Source: Marixanthomonas sp963974425
GTDB lineage: Bacteria > Bacteroidota > Bacteroidia > Flavobacteriales > Flavobacteriaceae
NCBI RefSeq assembly: GCF_963974425.1
Contig: NZ_CAXBCK010000019.1
Location: 1-63,271 of the forward strand
Length of the DNA stretch: 63,271 nt
Direction: 5' to 3'
Made by a program: the position numbers and the translations under genes
Shown: positions 42,983-51,476 of the stretch, in pieces
Layout of the letters: each line of letters opens with the position of its first letter
How positions within the stretch are numbered: position 1 is the first letter of the stretch
Notes under the pieces: generated by a model
What the model was told of the DNA's origin: nothing
What the model saw: the letters and a program-made list of their open reading frames with translations, nothing else
Database searches by the model: none

Positions 42983-43747
42983 CTACTGCATTGATTCAGC
43001 TTGCCCTACATAGAGATCAGCTTTTTTTGCTTCTTGTGAATTAGGATATTCTTCAGTAATTTTTTGAAAATGCTTTAAAGCAACATCTTTATTACCAATA
43101 TTTAATGCTGTAATACCTGCTTTTAAAAGAAAGCGAGGCGCTGTTAGTTCATTATCACGTATTTTAGCAGCTTCTTCGTAATATTTAAGCGCTTCTTCGT
43201 TTTGCTCTAATTGAACAAAAGCATCGCCAATTGCACCTTTTGCAATAGGACCTAAAAAGGCATCATCACTACTAAAGTTATCTAAATGGTCTATCGCTTC
43301 TTGATATTTTTGAGTATTCAAATAAGCCATTCCAGCATAATAGTTTGCTAGATTTCCAGCATCGGTGCTTCCGTAGTTATCAATTATATCGATAAAACCG
43401 TACTTACCTTGCCCTCCGTTTAACGCTAAACTATATAAAGAATCTTTAGACTCTGCAGTAAGTGCCATCTCGTAATAAGATTGTGCTTGGAACATTTCGT
43501 TCATCGCTTCAGACTCTTTCGGTTTTTGGATAAATTGCTCATACGCAAGGTAACCAAGCACACAAATTGCAATTGCACCTACTATTCCTAAAATATAGTT
43601 TTGATTTTTCTCTACCCAAGCTTCGGTTCTTGACGCTCCTTGGTCTAAGGTACTAAATACCTCTGCCGTTGTGCTTTCTTCTTCAATTGCCTCTTGCTTT
43701 TCAGCTTTGGTCTTAGGTTTGTATCCTCGTTTCTTGTACGTTGCCAT
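42983..43747 (-). CDS. Membrane-anchored TPR protein (YfgM-like)
   Basis: The 254-residue protein has a basic cytoplasmic tail, one membrane helix near residues 50-70 (YILGIVGAIAICVLGYLAY) and several TPR-like helical pairs (YYAGMAYLNTQKYQEAIDHL, ALKYYEEAAKI, VALKHFQKITEEYPNS). This resembles the YfgM/TPR_21 layout of periplasmic TPR proteins associated with the Sec translocon, but the function is not established here. It is co-transcribed with ribH and has its own -7 element. Confidence 0.8.
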   Translation of the reverse strand: MATYKKRGYKPKTKAEKQEAIEEESTTAEVFSTLDQGASRTEAWVEKNQNYILGIVGAIAICVLGYLAYEQFIQKPKESEAMNEMFQAQSYYEMALTAESKDSLYSLALNGGQGKYGFIDIIDNYGSTDAGNLANYYAGMAYLNTQKYQEAIDHLDNFSSDDAFLGPIAKGAIGDAFVQLEQNEEALKYYEEAAKIRDNELTAPRFLLKAGITALNIGNKDVALKHFQKITEEYPNSQEAKKADLYVGQAESMQ

Positions 43748-43767
43748 AGTGTTGGTTTAATGATGGG

Positions 43768-43775
43768 CAAAAATA
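43768..43775 (-). promoter_or_regulatory. TAnnTTTG -7 element before the TPR-ribH unit
   Basis: On the minus strand this reads TATTTTTG, 20 bases upstream of the TPR gene ATG. Confidence 0.55.
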
Positions 43776-43897
43776 AAATTTTTAATGGAATTAAAAAGGG
43801 AATTTATTTAGTATTTTATAATATTTTGTGCTCATTTTTTCAGAATTTTGCTAAAGAACACTCAAGTTACACAAAAATACGCAACTTGTTCATATCT

Positions 43898-44977
43898 ATG
43901 GTTTTAGACACACTTTCCTTACTCAATTATAAAAATTTTGATGCCATCACATTTCAAATGGACCCAAAAATCAACTGTTTTACAGGTCATAATGGAGTGG
44001 GAAAGACAAATATACTCGATGCAATTTATCATCTTTCCTTCGGAAAAAGCTATTTTAACCCTATTACCAGCCAAAACATAAAACACGATGCCGATTTCTT
44101 TGTAGTTGAAGGAAATTATGAGAAAAACGACCGCCCAGAAAAAATAATCGTGAGTGCCAAACAAGGCCAGAAGAAAATGATAAAACGCAATGGGAAGGCT
44201 TATGAAAAATTTAGTGAACATATTGGGTTTTTACCGTTGGTTATCATTTCGCCAGCAGATCGCGACCTTATTATAGAAGGTAGTAGCACTAGACGCAAAT
44301 TTATGGACGGTGTGATTTCGCAAGGAGATTCACAATATCTAAACACCTTATTAAAGTATAACAAAACATTAGTGCAGCGTAACTCGTTATTGAAATATTT
44401 TGCCGCTAACAACACCTTTAACCAAGACACCCTTTCCATTTACAATGAACAACTTCATGAATTTGGAACTCTTATCTACGGAAAACGAGCCTCTTTTTTA
44501 TTAGAGTTCACCCCTATTTTCCTGAATCGATACAAATCAATTAGTAGCGGAAATGAAACGGTAGGATTGGACTACAAGAGTCAGTTAAAAGATAATGATC
44601 TATTAACTTTATTGAAAGAAAACATCACCAAAGATAAAATTACACAATACACTAATTTCGGAATTCATAAAGACGACCTTGTTTTTGAAATTGATGGCCA
44701 TCCTATTAAAAAATTTGGCTCGCAAGGACAGCAAAAATCGTATTTAATTGCTTTGAAATTAGCGCAATTCGATTTTATAAAAGCGCAAAGCAATGTAAAT
44801 CCTATTTTATTATTGGATGATATTTTTGATAAATTAGACGAACAACGGGTGGAACACATAATACAGTTGGTAGACAATGAAAATTTCGGTCAATTGTTTA
44901 TTAGTGATACTCACGCAGACCGAACTGAAGCCGTAATTAAAAAAGTGCACCAAACCTATAAGATGTTTGCGTTGTAA
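43898..44977 (+). CDS. recF: DNA replication and repair protein RecF
   Basis: I place the start at the ATG at 43898 (MVLDTLSLLNYKNF), giving 359 residues; upstream extension would read into the promoter region of the divergent TPR gene. This SMC-like ATPase loads RecA at gaps. Motifs: Walker A GHNGVGKT near residue 37, the QGDSQYL region, signature FGSQGQQKSYLIALKLAQ, and Walker B PILLLDDIFDKLD, ending DTHADRTEA. The DUF721 (DciA-like) gene lies two genes downstream, an arrangement recalling dnaA-dnaN-recF-dciA-gyrB loci. Confidence 0.95.
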   Translation: MVLDTLSLLNYKNFDAITFQMDPKINCFTGHNGVGKTNILDAIYHLSFGKSYFNPITSQNIKHDADFFVVEGNYEKNDRPEKIIVSAKQGQKKMIKRNGKAYEKFSEHIGFLPLVIISPADRDLIIEGSSTRRKFMDGVISQGDSQYLNTLLKYNKTLVQRNSLLKYFAANNTFNQDTLSIYNEQLHEFGTLIYGKRASFLLEFTPIFLNRYKSISSGNETVGLDYKSQLKDNDLLTLLKENITKDKITQYTNFGIHKDDLVFEIDGHPIKKFGSQGQQKSYLIALKLAQFDFIKAQSNVNPILLLDDIFDKLDEQRVEHIIQLVDNENFGQLFISDTHADRTEAVIKKVHQTYKMFAL

Positions 44978-44993
44978 TAAAATTTCAGAAAAC

Positions 44994-45410
44994 ATGTTGA
45001 AAAAATTCTTATTCATTTTAGCTACCGTTTTCATTGTAGCGTGTTCACAACAATCACCAGATGAGCAACTACAAAACCTTCCTGGTTATTGGGAAATTGA
45101 ATCAGTAGAATTTCCTGATGGAACTAAAAAAGAATACAACTTAAGCACCACTATCGATTTTATTGAAGTAAATGGCACGGAAGGGATGCGAAAAAAAGTG
45201 AACCCACAATTAGATGGTACATTTAAAGTAAGCAAAGATGCCGAAACCTTTATTCCTAAAATAGAGCAAGATAGTTTGCAGCTATATTATAAAACTCCTT
45301 TCGATACTTGGAAAGAAACTGTTTTATTAGCAAAAGACAGCACATTGCACGTGTTAAACAAGGACGGAAACATCTATAAGTATAAAAAGTTCAGTACCTT
45401 TAATTTTTAG
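44994..45410 (+). CDS. Lipocalin-like lipoprotein
   Basis: I choose the ATG at 44994 (138 residues), which gives a lipoprotein signal MLKKFLFILATVFIVAC with the acylated cysteine at residue 17. The mature part (LQNLPGYWEIESVEFPDGT, then alternating beta strands) resembles small lipocalin-like/DUF domains. It lies 16 bases after recF and before the DUF721 gene, so it is part of that operon. Its function is unknown. Confidence 0.72.
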   Translation: MLKKFLFILATVFIVACSQQSPDEQLQNLPGYWEIESVEFPDGTKKEYNLSTTIDFIEVNGTEGMRKKVNPQLDGTFKVSKDAETFIPKIEQDSLQLYYKTPFDTWKETVLLAKDSTLHVLNKDGNIYKYKKFSTFNF

Positions 45411-45434
45411 CGAATAACCCACAAAAAACCTGTT

Positions 45435-45731
45435 TTGGCAAGAAGAAATAAAGAAGAAAGCACATTGGGCGATGTAATAAAAGACTTTATTGAAGCCAAC
45501 CGTTTACAAAATGGCTTGGACAAAGTTTCTGTTAAAGAAGCTTGGCACAATGTTATGGGAAATGCTATTTCAAATTATACCACTGCTATAAAATTAGAAC
45601 GTGAAGTATTATACGTGCAATTAAGCTCTTCAGTATTGCGAGAAGAATTAAGTTATGGGAAAGAAAAAATAATAAAACTAGTTAATGAAGAACTAGGGAA
45701 AGAATTGATACAAAAGTTGGTTCTTCGTTAG
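45435..45731 (+). CDS. DUF721 (DciA-like) protein, TTG start
   Basis: The 98-residue protein has the DUF721 core: LGDVIKDFIEANRLQNGLDKVSVKEAWHNVMGNAISNYT, then LEREVLYVQLSSSVLREELSYGKEKII and LVNEELGKEL. DUF721 includes DciA, the replicative-helicase loader/operator of bacteria without DnaC or DnaI. The start is TTG at 45435 (residues ARRNKEES follow); there is no ATG nearby. The recF linkage supports a replication role. Confidence 0.8.
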   Translation: MARRNKEESTLGDVIKDFIEANRLQNGLDKVSVKEAWHNVMGNAISNYTTAIKLEREVLYVQLSSSVLREELSYGKEKIIKLVNEELGKELIQKLVLR

Positions 45732-45784
45732 TAATTATCCATTTGTTAAAAAATTTGTAACTTTATTGACAAATCATTCTAATT

Positions 45785-47047
45785 ATGGAAAAATTATTAC
45801 TTTTTTTCATCCTTTTCTATAGTTGTTTAACTTTTTCACAAGAAAACTGGAATTATCTACCCATCGAGTTATCAAATTATCATGGCGCTCTTTATCCAAC
45901 AGATGAAAATATAGTACACGTTATTACCGATGGCGGTATTTTTTATAAAACAGAAGATGGCGGGGAAACTTGGTCGCAATTTGATAGCGGAATAGATGAA
46001 ATTTTTCTCGATTTAGCATTTGATGGAGCAAATAATGGGTATGCCGTAGGAGACAACGGAACCATTTTAAAAACCATAAACGCAGGTGAAAACTGGTCCC
46101 AACTCGCTTCAGGAACTACAGAAGCTATTATTTCTGTTGCTGTCAACACTTCTAACAATATTTGGGCCGTAGGTAATAATGGTGTGGTTTTACATTCTAC
46201 AAATGGCGGGAATAATTGGAGTTTAAATACTTCTTTAACTTCTGAAAAATTAAACAGCATTCATTTTAAAGACAAAAATATTGGTTATATAGCAGGAGAC
46301 AACGGGGTTTTGTTTTATACCGAAAACGGTGGTGATGACTGGGAGCCGCTTTCAATACCAACTACAGATGATCTATTTTCGATTGCTATTACTGAAAATT
46401 ATGTGAATTTACTTTCCGGTTCAAGTAACATTTTTGATACTTTTTCATATAGTGGATTTGCTGGCTATAGAACCCAAAATAATACAGATTGGGCTGATTT
46501 ATATTTTCAAAATCAAGATTTGGGAATTACAGATATGTATTTTTTAAATGATAATAAAGGTTTTACCATTAATTCGGCAGCTGCACTTTGTGATTGTTGT
46601 AATGTGTGGATTGAAAAAACCAATGATGGTGGCGATAGTTGGGAATATAGTCTTGAAGAAGAAACCACGAGTGCTAACTGTCATGCTAATGAAGGATTTG
46701 CAGACATACATTTTGCTTCTGAAGATGTAGGGTATGCACTCTTGGGTGGGTACATACTGAAAACACCTTATGATGCTGTGGCAGGAGTAGAAGAATTTAA
46801 TCATAATTCGTTTACTATCTATCCTAATCCAATTATGGAAGATAATTTTAAACTTACCTTCAAGACTCCCGAATATGAAAATATTACATTAGAAATTATG
46901 GATATAAACGGCAGGAAAGTTTTTCAAACTAATAATTTAAAAGAGACCAACACCCTATCTATTCCACAAAGTTCAGCTGCAGTGTATTTCGTAAAACTTT
47001 TAAAAAACAATCAAACGATTGCCATAAAGAAAATTATTAAACAATAG
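45785..47047 (+). CDS. YCF48-like beta-propeller protein with T9SS domain
   Basis: The 420-residue secreted protein has a signal peptide (MEKLLLFFILFYSCLTFSQ), then repeats of the YCF48/BNR type: GIFYKTEDGGETWSQFDSG, GTILKTINAGENWSQLASGT, GVVLHSTNGGNNWSLNTS and GVLFYTENGGDDWEPL. An unusual cysteine cluster (CDCC around residue 270, another Cys about 35 residues later) sits in a later blade. The last ~75 residues are a type A T9SS sorting domain (FTIYPNPIMEDNFKLTF to AIKKIIKQ). It is probably surface-attached or released; its partner is unknown. Confidence 0.85.
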   Translation: MEKLLLFFILFYSCLTFSQENWNYLPIELSNYHGALYPTDENIVHVITDGGIFYKTEDGGETWSQFDSGIDEIFLDLAFDGANNGYAVGDNGTILKTINAGENWSQLASGTTEAIISVAVNTSNNIWAVGNNGVVLHSTNGGNNWSLNTSLTSEKLNSIHFKDKNIGYIAGDNGVLFYTENGGDDWEPLSIPTTDDLFSIAITENYVNLLSGSSNIFDTFSYSGFAGYRTQNNTDWADLYFQNQDLGITDMYFLNDNKGFTINSAAALCDCCNVWIEKTNDGGDSWEYSLEEETTSANCHANEGFADIHFASEDVGYALLGGYILKTPYDAVAGVEEFNHNSFTIYPNPIMEDNFKLTFKTPEYENITLEIMDINGRKVFQTNNLKETNTLSIPQSSAAVYFVKLLKNNQTIAIKKIIKQ

Positions 47048-47071
47048 AAACCACTAAATTTATATAAAAAT

Positions 47072-47098
47072 AAAAAGCCGCTTAAGAAAGCGGCTTTT
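47072..47098. terminator. Bidirectional terminator between T9SS propeller gene and ndk
   Basis: A 10-bp AAAGCCGCTT/AAGCGGCTTT stem with a short loop, with A and T runs on its sides, lies between two convergent genes. Confidence 0.88.
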
Positions 47099-47119
47099 GC
47101 AATTAAGTAAAGTTACCAA

Positions 47120-47539
47120 TTAAAAAATCTCTCTTCCTGCAAAGTGGAATTGACTTTCAATTTCGGCATTTTCGTCGCTGTCACTTCCGTGTACTGCATT
47201 CTCACCAATAGAGGCAGCATATAATTTACGGATAGTTCCTTCAGCAGCTTCTTCTGGGTTTGTTGCTCCAATTAGCGTGCGGAAATCTTCTACAGCATTG
47301 TCTTTTTCAAGCACAGCAGAAACGATAGGCCCACGCGTCATGTATTCAACTAATTCGCCAAAAAACGGACGTTCTTTGTGAATAGCATAAAACTCCTCAG
47401 CATCTGCTGTAGTCATTTGTGTTAATTTCATCGCTACGATTTTAAAACCAGAAGCGGTAATTTTTTCAAGAATAGCCCCAATGTTTCCTTTTTCAACACT
47501 ATCAGGCTTTAACATAGTAAACGTTCTATCTGTTCTCAT
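47120..47539 (-). CDS. ndk: Nucleoside-diphosphate kinase
   Basis: The 139-residue enzyme transfers the gamma phosphate between NTPs and NDPs. It shows RTFTMLKPDSVEKGNIGAI at the start, FFGELVEYMTRGPIVSAVLE, the LIGATNPEEAAEGTIRKLYA loop, and the phospho-histidine in NAVHGSDSDENAEIES. The length is normal. It has a good -33/-7 promoter pair. Confidence 0.97.
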   Translation of the reverse strand: MRTDRTFTMLKPDSVEKGNIGAILEKITASGFKIVAMKLTQMTTADAEEFYAIHKERPFFGELVEYMTRGPIVSAVLEKDNAVEDFRTLIGATNPEEAAEGTIRKLYAASIGENAVHGSDSDENAEIESQFHFAGREIF

Positions 47540-47557
47540 GTTTTTTTAAATTTTGTG

Positions 47558-47587
47558 CAAAAATAGCTAAATACATTTCAAAAACAA
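47558..47587 (-). promoter_or_regulatory. Promoter of ndk: TTG -33 and TATTTTTG -7
   Basis: On the minus strand a TTG (47587-47585) is followed after 19 bases by TATTTTTG (47565-47558), which ends 18 bases before the ndk ATG. Confidence 0.65.
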
Positions 47588-47602
47588 GAACTTTACAGTA
47601 GT

Positions 47603-48646
47603 TTAATATTGCTGCACAAATTCTTCATATAAAACATTATTTTCGCCTCGTATTTGATAGCTAACTTTCTCATTGGCAAAGTCAAAATACAACACACCAA
47701 AATTTAATTGCTTGGTTCCTTCGCCCACTCGATATGGATTATTATCCATAGGTGTTCCCGGCCATGTATGGGTTAACCCACTACTTGTAAAATCTACTAA
47801 AGGATCTTCCAACCCAGTAACTTCTTTTACTGAAACTTCTGCATGATGACGGTCGCCACTAAGTATTAAAATATTATTTGCTTTAGCACCTTTTAGTACA
47901 CTATACATTTTCTTTACTTCAGAAGGGTGATTCGCCCATTTCTCAAAACCATGCTGATCGCTTAAAAATTGAATACTGCTTACAATTACGGTAAAATTTG
48001 CTGTATCATCTTTTAATTCATTTTCAAACCATCTCCATTGTTCTTCACCCAAAACACTTCCTCCCTCACCTTCTTGCCAAGGTATGTAACGCTCATATTC
48101 ATTTTCGGGGTTTGGGTTCACTTTTAAAGGACCTCTAAAATAGCGAGTATCTAATAAAATAACCTTTACACTTCCACTGTCTGTAGTAAATGTTTGTGAA
48201 TGGTACACACCTTCTCGTTTTCTTCTTGGGTCATCTTTCGGGAGTTTTAAAAAATCAAGAAAAACCTGTTGTGCTTCTTTTTTTTTATGCCATTCTTTCC
48301 CCGCATCGTTTTTTCCATAGTCGTGGTCATCCCAAGTAGCGATTATATCGGTATTTTCTGCTATTGTTTGATATTCTTTATTGGCCCATACTTTATCATA
48401 ATCTGAAGCCATTTTCTCCATATCATCTGTATCGGAATAAACGTTATCACCGCCCCAAATAAAGACATCTGGATTAGTACTTATTACAGGCTTCCAAAGA
48501 GGCTGTTCGCGGTCTTGATCGCTACAACTTGCAAAAACCATAGTAAAAGAGACGTTTTCATTCTTCTTTTCTGAAGAAACTACTTGTTTGGTTTCCTTAC
48601 AGCTTGCTAATACCAAAATTGATAGCAAAAAAAGTGTATTTTTCAT
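47603..48646 (-). CDS. PhoD-like metallophosphatase lipoprotein
   Basis: I start at 48646 (347 residues, MKNTLFLLSILVLASCKE), which gives a lipobox cysteine at residue 16; an upstream in-frame Met lacks a signal. The PhoD-like core is present: FASCSDQD, WGGDNVYSDTDDM, ATWDDHDYGKNDAG and ILILSGDRHHAEV, supplying the metal ligands of calcineurin-like phosphatases. It probably hydrolyses phosphomono- or diesters at the envelope. It is divergent from nrnA with a short (75-base) shared spacer. Confidence 0.87.
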   Translation of the reverse strand: MKNTLFLLSILVLASCKETKQVVSSEKKNENVSFTMVFASCSDQDREQPLWKPVISTNPDVFIWGGDNVYSDTDDMEKMASDYDKVWANKEYQTIAENTDIIATWDDHDYGKNDAGKEWHKKKEAQQVFLDFLKLPKDDPRRKREGVYHSQTFTTDSGSVKVILLDTRYFRGPLKVNPNPENEYERYIPWQEGEGGSVLGEEQWRWFENELKDDTANFTVIVSSIQFLSDQHGFEKWANHPSEVKKMYSVLKGAKANNILILSGDRHHAEVSVKEVTGLEDPLVDFTSSGLTHTWPGTPMDNNPYRVGEGTKQLNFGVLYFDFANEKVSYQIRGENNVLYEEFVQQY

Positions 48647-48721
48647 AGTGGATGTTTTTTCGATTTCAAAAATAAAAAAACTATTAAAGTTACGTGTTAT
48701 TAAATTGTATCTTCGCAAGAT

Positions 48722-49744
48722 ATGAATACCGAAACTACCGAACGAGTAAAAAAATTACTTGCCTCTCCTCAAAAAATAGTTGTTGTAGGTCATAAAAACC
48801 CAGATGGAGATGCAATTGGCTCTTGCTTAGGCTTATCTTTTTTTCTTAATAGATTAGGGCATAAAGCAGATATAATTATGCCAAACGATTTTCCTGATTT
48901 TTTAAAATGGCTACCAGGCTGTGATGATATAATCATCCACGATAAAGACACTGATAAAAGCATTGAAACCATAAACAACGCCAGTTTAATTTTTACACTA
49001 GACTTTAATGCCTTAAACCGTACCGGGAATATGGAACAGTTTCTCGAAGACTGTGATGCAAAGTTTGTAATGATAGATCACCACCAAGAACCTGATGATT
49101 ACGCTACTGTAACCTATAGTGATGTATCCATGAGTTCTACTTGTGAAATGGTTTATCATTTTATAGATGCTATGGATGAGCTAGGAGCTCTTTGTTTAGA
49201 GGTTTCTACACAATTATATACAGGAATTATGACCGATACGGGTTCATTCCGGTTTCCCTCTACTACTGCAAAAACGCATCGCGTAATAGCGCATTTAATA
49301 GAAGTGGGTGCTAATAATTCTCAAATACATCAAAACATTTATGACGTAAACAGCCCTGACCGTATGAAGTTATTGGGAGTAGCCTTAAATAACCTCAATA
49401 TTCTACATGATTATAATACGGCATATATTACCCTTTCTCAAAAAGAATTGGACAATCACAATTTTAAAAAAGGCGATACCGAAGGATTTGTCAATTACGC
49501 ACTGTCCATAAAAGGAGTTAAATTTGCTGTTATCTTTATTGAAAACAAGCAAGATAATATTATAAAAATGTCATTGCGCAGTAAAGGTGATTTTTCAGTA
49601 AACACATTAGCCCGCGAACACTATAATGGTGGTGGACATACCAATGCTGCTGGCGGTAGAAGCACCTTGTCTTTATCTAAAACAATTAGTGAATTTATTA
49701 GTATATTGCCTAAATATAAAAATGATCTTACAGATGCTTCGTAA
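48722..49744 (+). CDS. nrnA: Bifunctional oligoribonuclease/PAP phosphatase (NrnA-like, DHH)
   Basis: The 340-residue DHH/DHHA1 phosphoesterase degrades nanoRNA and 3'-phosphoadenosine-5'-phosphate. Motifs: VVGHKNPDGDAIGSCLGL near residue 20, LDFNALNR, the DHH motif in MIDHHQEPDDY, TGIMTDTGSFRFPS, and the C-terminal GGGHTNAAGG substrate loop. It heads an operon with gldI (11-base overlap) and the dual immunophilin gene. Confidence 0.92.
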   Translation: MNTETTERVKKLLASPQKIVVVGHKNPDGDAIGSCLGLSFFLNRLGHKADIIMPNDFPDFLKWLPGCDDIIIHDKDTDKSIETINNASLIFTLDFNALNRTGNMEQFLEDCDAKFVMIDHHQEPDDYATVTYSDVSMSSTCEMVYHFIDAMDELGALCLEVSTQLYTGIMTDTGSFRFPSTTAKTHRVIAHLIEVGANNSQIHQNIYDVNSPDRMKLLGVALNNLNILHDYNTAYITLSQKELDNHNFKKGDTEGFVNYALSIKGVKFAVIFIENKQDNIIKMSLRSKGDFSVNTLAREHYNGGGHTNAAGGRSTLSLSKTISEFISILPKYKNDLTDAS

Positions 49745-50288
49745 TATAGCCTCTTTATTTATTCTTTTCATCTTTGCTTTTTCTTGTAAAAGCCCCGAAG
49801 CTAGAAGACCAGTACATCAATCATCTGGCACGTTTATACATGAATCTGCGCAACGTAATAAGGCTTTATATGATGAAGAAAAAGAATACATCCAAAAAAT
49901 AATTGATACCGATACTACAAAAGACTACATTGCTTCAGACAGTGGTTTTTGGTATTATTACAACACCAAAGATAGCATCGTTGAAAATAAACCTAAGTTA
50001 GGTGACGATGTTACTTTTACCTATAACATTAAAGAGTTAAACGGGAAAACAATCCTTACTGAAGAAGAAGTTGGCTTGCAACGCTATAAAGTAGACCAAA
50101 CCAACCAAGATTTAATTTCCGGAATCCGTGATGGAATAAAACTGATGCAAGAAGGCGAAACGGTGACGTTTTTATTTCCTTCTTACAAAGCATTTGGATA
50201 TTACGGAATAGAGAGTAAACTAGGAACTAATATTCCTGTTAAAAGTACCGTAACCTTAAAAACAATCAAACAAAACCAAGAAAATTAA
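49734..50288 (+). CDS. gldI: Gliding motility lipoprotein GldI, FKBP-type PPIase
   Basis: I start at 49734 (184 residues): MLRNIASLFILFIFAFSCKS gives a lipobox cysteine at residue 18. A Met 4 codons earlier is also possible; longer starts lack a signal peptide. The C-terminal ~110 residues are an FKBP domain (PKLGDDVTFTYNIKELNGKTI, DLISGIRDGIKLMQEGETVTFLFPSYKAFGYYG). GldI is needed for gliding in Flavobacterium and probably folds T9SS/gliding parts in the periplasm. It overlaps nrnA by 11 bases and is 8 bases from the next PPIase gene. Confidence 0.88.
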   Translation: MLRNIASLFILFIFAFSCKSPEARRPVHQSSGTFIHESAQRNKALYDEEKEYIQKIIDTDTTKDYIASDSGFWYYYNTKDSIVENKPKLGDDVTFTYNIKELNGKTILTEEEVGLQRYKVDQTNQDLISGIRDGIKLMQEGETVTFLFPSYKAFGYYGIESKLGTNIPVKSTVTLKTIKQNQEN

Positions 50289-50296
50289 AAGTAACC

Positions 50297-51403
50297 ATGA
50301 AAAAATTCACGTTATTATTTTTATTAATATCCCTAACTTTTGTAGCATGCAAAAGCAAATACCCAGATTTAAAAGACGGTGTTTATGCAGAGTTTGTAAC
50401 TAATAAAGGAACCTTTGTTGCAGAATTATACAATGAAGAAACTCCATTAACCGTAGCCAACTTTGTCTCTTTGGCAGAAGGAACTAACGGAATGGTTGAT
50501 TCTATCTATAAAGGAAAAAAATTCTATAATGGATTAACATTTCACCGTGTAATCAAAGATTTTATGATTCAAGGTGGAGACCCAGAAGGAACCGGCCAAG
50601 GAAATCCCGGTTACCGTTTTCCTGACGAAATTGTAGATTCATTAAAACATGATAAAAAAGGAATTTTATCTATGGCCAACTCTGGCCCCGCTACAAATGG
50701 AAGTCAGTTTTTTATCACTTTAAAACCAACCCCTTGGTTAGATGGCCGTCATACTGTTTTTGGTGAAATAGTAAAAGGACAAGAAGTAGTAGATTCAATC
50801 GGAATGGTTGAAACTATAAAGCCTGGTGATAAACCAAAGGATTCCATTTTTATGAAAGAAGTGAATATCATAAACAAAGGGAATACGAAGGTGTCTCAAT
50901 TCACTGAAAAAATGGAGAAGATTGAGAAGGAAAAGAAGGAGAAAGAAGAGCGAATTGCTAAAGTAGCTAAAGAAAAAGCTTTAGGCTTTGATAAACTTCG
51001 TGGAGAAGCAGAAGAATTACCTTCAGGAATTAAAGTTTACTACAATACAAAAGGTGAAGGTGAAAAACCAAAAGAAGGAAGCAAAGTATTGATGAACTAC
51101 GCAGGTTATTTTGATGATGGTCGTTTATTCGATTCTAACATATTAGAAATTTCTGAACAATTTGAAACTGTAGATGAAGCTCGTAAAGCAGCTCAACAAT
51201 ACAAACCAGTTGAAACACAATATAGCACAGAAGCAAAATTAATTCCTGGTTTTAGAGAAGGATTAATGCAACTGAACGTAGGTGATAAAGCCACTGTGTT
51301 CATTCCATCTCACTTAGGTTATGGACAAAGAGGTTATCCGCCGTTAATTCCAGGAAACGCTGATTTGATTTTTGAATTAGAACTCGTGGAAGTTGTAGAA
51401 TAA
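50297..51403 (+). CDS. Dual-family immunophilin lipoprotein (cyclophilin-FKBP fusion)
   Basis: The 368-residue peptidyl-prolyl isomerase has a lipoprotein signal ending at Cys18 (LTFVACKS). A cyclophilin domain spans about residues 28-192 with the catalytic FHR at 82-84, FMIQGGDPEGTG, MANSGPATNGSQFFI and WLDGRHTVFGEI. A charged helical linker follows (200-235, rich in KEK repeats). A C-terminal FKBP domain spans about 240-367 (VLMNYAGYFDDGRLFDS, IPGFREGLMQLNVGDKATVFIPSHLGYG). It probably acts in the periplasm beside GldI. Confidence 0.92.
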   Translation: MKKFTLLFLLISLTFVACKSKYPDLKDGVYAEFVTNKGTFVAELYNEETPLTVANFVSLAEGTNGMVDSIYKGKKFYNGLTFHRVIKDFMIQGGDPEGTGQGNPGYRFPDEIVDSLKHDKKGILSMANSGPATNGSQFFITLKPTPWLDGRHTVFGEIVKGQEVVDSIGMVETIKPGDKPKDSIFMKEVNIINKGNTKVSQFTEKMEKIEKEKKEKEERIAKVAKEKALGFDKLRGEAEELPSGIKVYYNTKGEGEKPKEGSKVLMNYAGYFDDGRLFDSNILEISEQFETVDEARKAAQQYKPVETQYSTEAKLIPGFREGLMQLNVGDKATVFIPSHLGYGQRGYPPLIPGNADLIFELELVEVVE

Positions 51404-51423
51404 ACAGCAATCCAAAACACATA

Positions 51424-51457
51424 AAAAAGCCTCTTGAAAATTTTCAAGAGGCTTTTT
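51424..51457. terminator. Bidirectional terminator between immunophilin gene and pepD
   Basis: A perfect 34-base palindrome (arms with GCCTCTTGAAAA) is flanked by A-run and T-run ends and lies between convergent genes. Confidence 0.9.
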
Positions 51458-51476
51458 AAGTTGTAAAAAACATTTT

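Noticed and set aside
43694..43897. Longer N-terminus of RecF reading from 43694.
   Set aside because: It overlaps the divergent TPR gene and its promoter. RecF proteins begin close to the LNYKNF segment, which fits the ATG at 43898.
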